Part shown: positions 63,279 to 64,000 of the stretch, piece by piece
Layout of the letters: the number at the start of each line of letters is the position of its first letter
How positions within the stretch are numbered: position 1 is the stretch's first letter
Assembly (NCBI GenBank): GCA_001462345.1
Contig: LIUM01000023.1
Span: 1-64,000 of the forward strand
DNA: 64,000 nucleotides
Source of the DNA: Fibrobacteria bacterium AD312
GTDB taxonomy: Bacteria; Fibrobacterota; Fibrobacteria; Fibrobacterales; Fibrobacteraceae
Direction: 5' to 3'
Made by a program: the position numbers and the translations under genes
The notes under the pieces: generated by a model
What the model saw: only the letters and a program-made list of their open reading frames with translations
Databases searched by the model: none
Told to the model about the DNA's origin: nothing

Positions 63279-64000
63279 ATGAAAAAAGTTCTTTTATGTT
63301 TGGCTATTGCTGCCACTTCTGTATTCGCAGTTTCAGCAACCAGAATCGGTCCAGTCAGCACGTATGGTGAGCTTAAGGCCAAAAATGGCCAGCTCGTTGG
63401 TAGCTGCCCACAATATGCAAGCACTGCCGTGCAAGTCAAAGGGATGAGCCTTTTCTGGAGCTCTGGAAACACCTACTCTACTGATTTTTATACCGAAAAA
63501 GGCATTAACCGCATGGTAGATGATATGGGCGTCGAAGTCGTACGCTTTGCTCTCGGTGCTGCTGATGAAAAATTTAACAGCTCGGGTCGTTCTTATACAA
63601 CTGGCGGCGAAGCCTTCCAGAAAGCGATGCTTAAAGCCGTGGTGAATGCCGCTATCGATAAGGATATTTATGTGATTATCGACTGGCATATCGAAAGTTC
63701 AAGTGGCTATACGAGCGATGCTGTCAAGTTCTTCGAATATGCAGCTCAAGAATACGGTGCGTACAACAACGTGATTTTTGAAATTTGGAACGAACCCACA
63801 GGCGATATGGGCACAGTAAAAAATCATGCCGACCAAGTAATTCCTGCCATTCGTAAGTATTCCGATAATTTAATTCTAGTTGGTAGCCCAGGTTGGTCTA
63901 GCCAGCCAGATGCTTGTGCCAATGCAGGCATTAGCGACAACAATTACGGTTGTACGCTTCACTTTTATGCCGCCTCGCATAAGATGGGTGGTTACGACAA
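63279..64000 (+). CDS. Secreted GH5 endoglucanase (3' end beyond window)
   Basis: First 240 codons. The ATG at 63279 has AAGGGA 8 nt upstream. Signal peptide MKKVLLCLAIAATSVFAVSA, then a GH5 catalytic domain: VQVKGMSLFWSS, VVRFALGA, VIIDWHIES, NVIFEIWNEPTGD (acid/base Glu), LILVGSPGWSSQPD, and TLHFYAASH. This strongly resembles GH5_2-type endoglucanases, such as those of Fibrobacter. The nucleophile Glu and any binding modules lie past the window. GC content is visibly higher than in the neighbouring minus-strand GH5 gene. Confidence 0.92.
   Translation, partial: MKKVLLCLAIAATSVFAVSATRIGPVSTYGELKAKNGQLVGSCPQYASTAVQVKGMSLFWSSGNTYSTDFYTEKGINRMVDDMGVEVVRFALGAADEKFNSSGRSYTTGGEAFQKAMLKAVVNAAIDKDIYVIIDWHIESSSGYTSDAVKFFEYAAQEYGAYNNVIFEIWNEPTGDMGTVKNHADQVIPAIRKYSDNLILVGSPGWSSQPDACANAGISDNNYGCTLHFYAASHKMGGYD

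Noticed and set aside
63209-63689. Minus-strand frames over the GH5 gene start
   Set aside because: They are antisense to a clear signal peptide and GH5 domain and have no protein features.

Overview
The window looks like a chromosomal segment of a low-GC, Fibrobacter-like bacterium (phylum Fibrobacterota). Support for this: a secreted three-module plus GH51 cellulase resembling Fibrobacter endoglucanase F, two GH5 enzymes, a GH18 chitinase, secreted proteins with YDLLGR/VDLKGR-type C-terminal tails, a type III glutamine synthetase, and an LL-diaminopimelate aminotransferase. The assignment is inferred from gene content and protein style; no search was run.

Layout. 1-3.7 kb is accessory DNA: an array of different small hairpins with 36-bp and 68-bp direct repeats, a frameshifted Mrr-type restriction endonuclease, an integron-type attC site, an HrgA-like nuclease and a secreted protein of unknown function. 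3.7-12 kb holds housekeeping and secreted genes: a TatD-type hydrolase, prfC, an alkylguanine transferase, the GH51 cellulase and a DsbA-like lipoprotein. 12-25 kb is a long minus-strand cluster running relA/spoT, an unknown gene, then nuoA-BC-D-H-I-J-K-L-M-N, a complex I without the NADH-oxidising NuoEFG module and with fused NuoB and NuoC. 25-26 kb has a hemolysin-III-type membrane protein and a 0.7-kb gene-free stretch.

26.4-46.9 kb is a nitrogen-assimilation block. glnB(PII)-amtB, the operon gltB-gltD-dapF-dapL-(NifA/NtrC-like activator), glnN and pyrG each follow a near-consensus sigma-54 (-24/-12) promoter. The activator that probably drives them is the last gene of the glutamate synthase operon. 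A recurring palindrome, TTTACA-N5-TGTAAA, in tandem pairs exactly 30 bp apart, lies upstream of glnN and pyrG and is a good candidate for the activator's enhancer site. carAB follows, behind a structured leader with a perfect intrinsic terminator and a possible competing antiterminator.

46.9-64 kb mixes a lipoprotein, an M3 peptidase, tRNA-Ser(GGA), a probable RNA polymerase omega subunit, a decayed small Cys-rich gene, a GH18 chitinase, a TonB/AgmX-like lipoprotein, a zincin-ricin-like protease, a MerR-type regulator, class II aldolase, two small membrane genes, an HD-GYP response regulator paired with a large hybrid kinase, a GH5 enzyme without a visible signal peptide, and a secreted GH5 cut off by the window end.

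Start codons were moved from the longest open frame wherever a Shine-Dalgarno sequence or signal peptide pointed to a later start; this is noted per gene.
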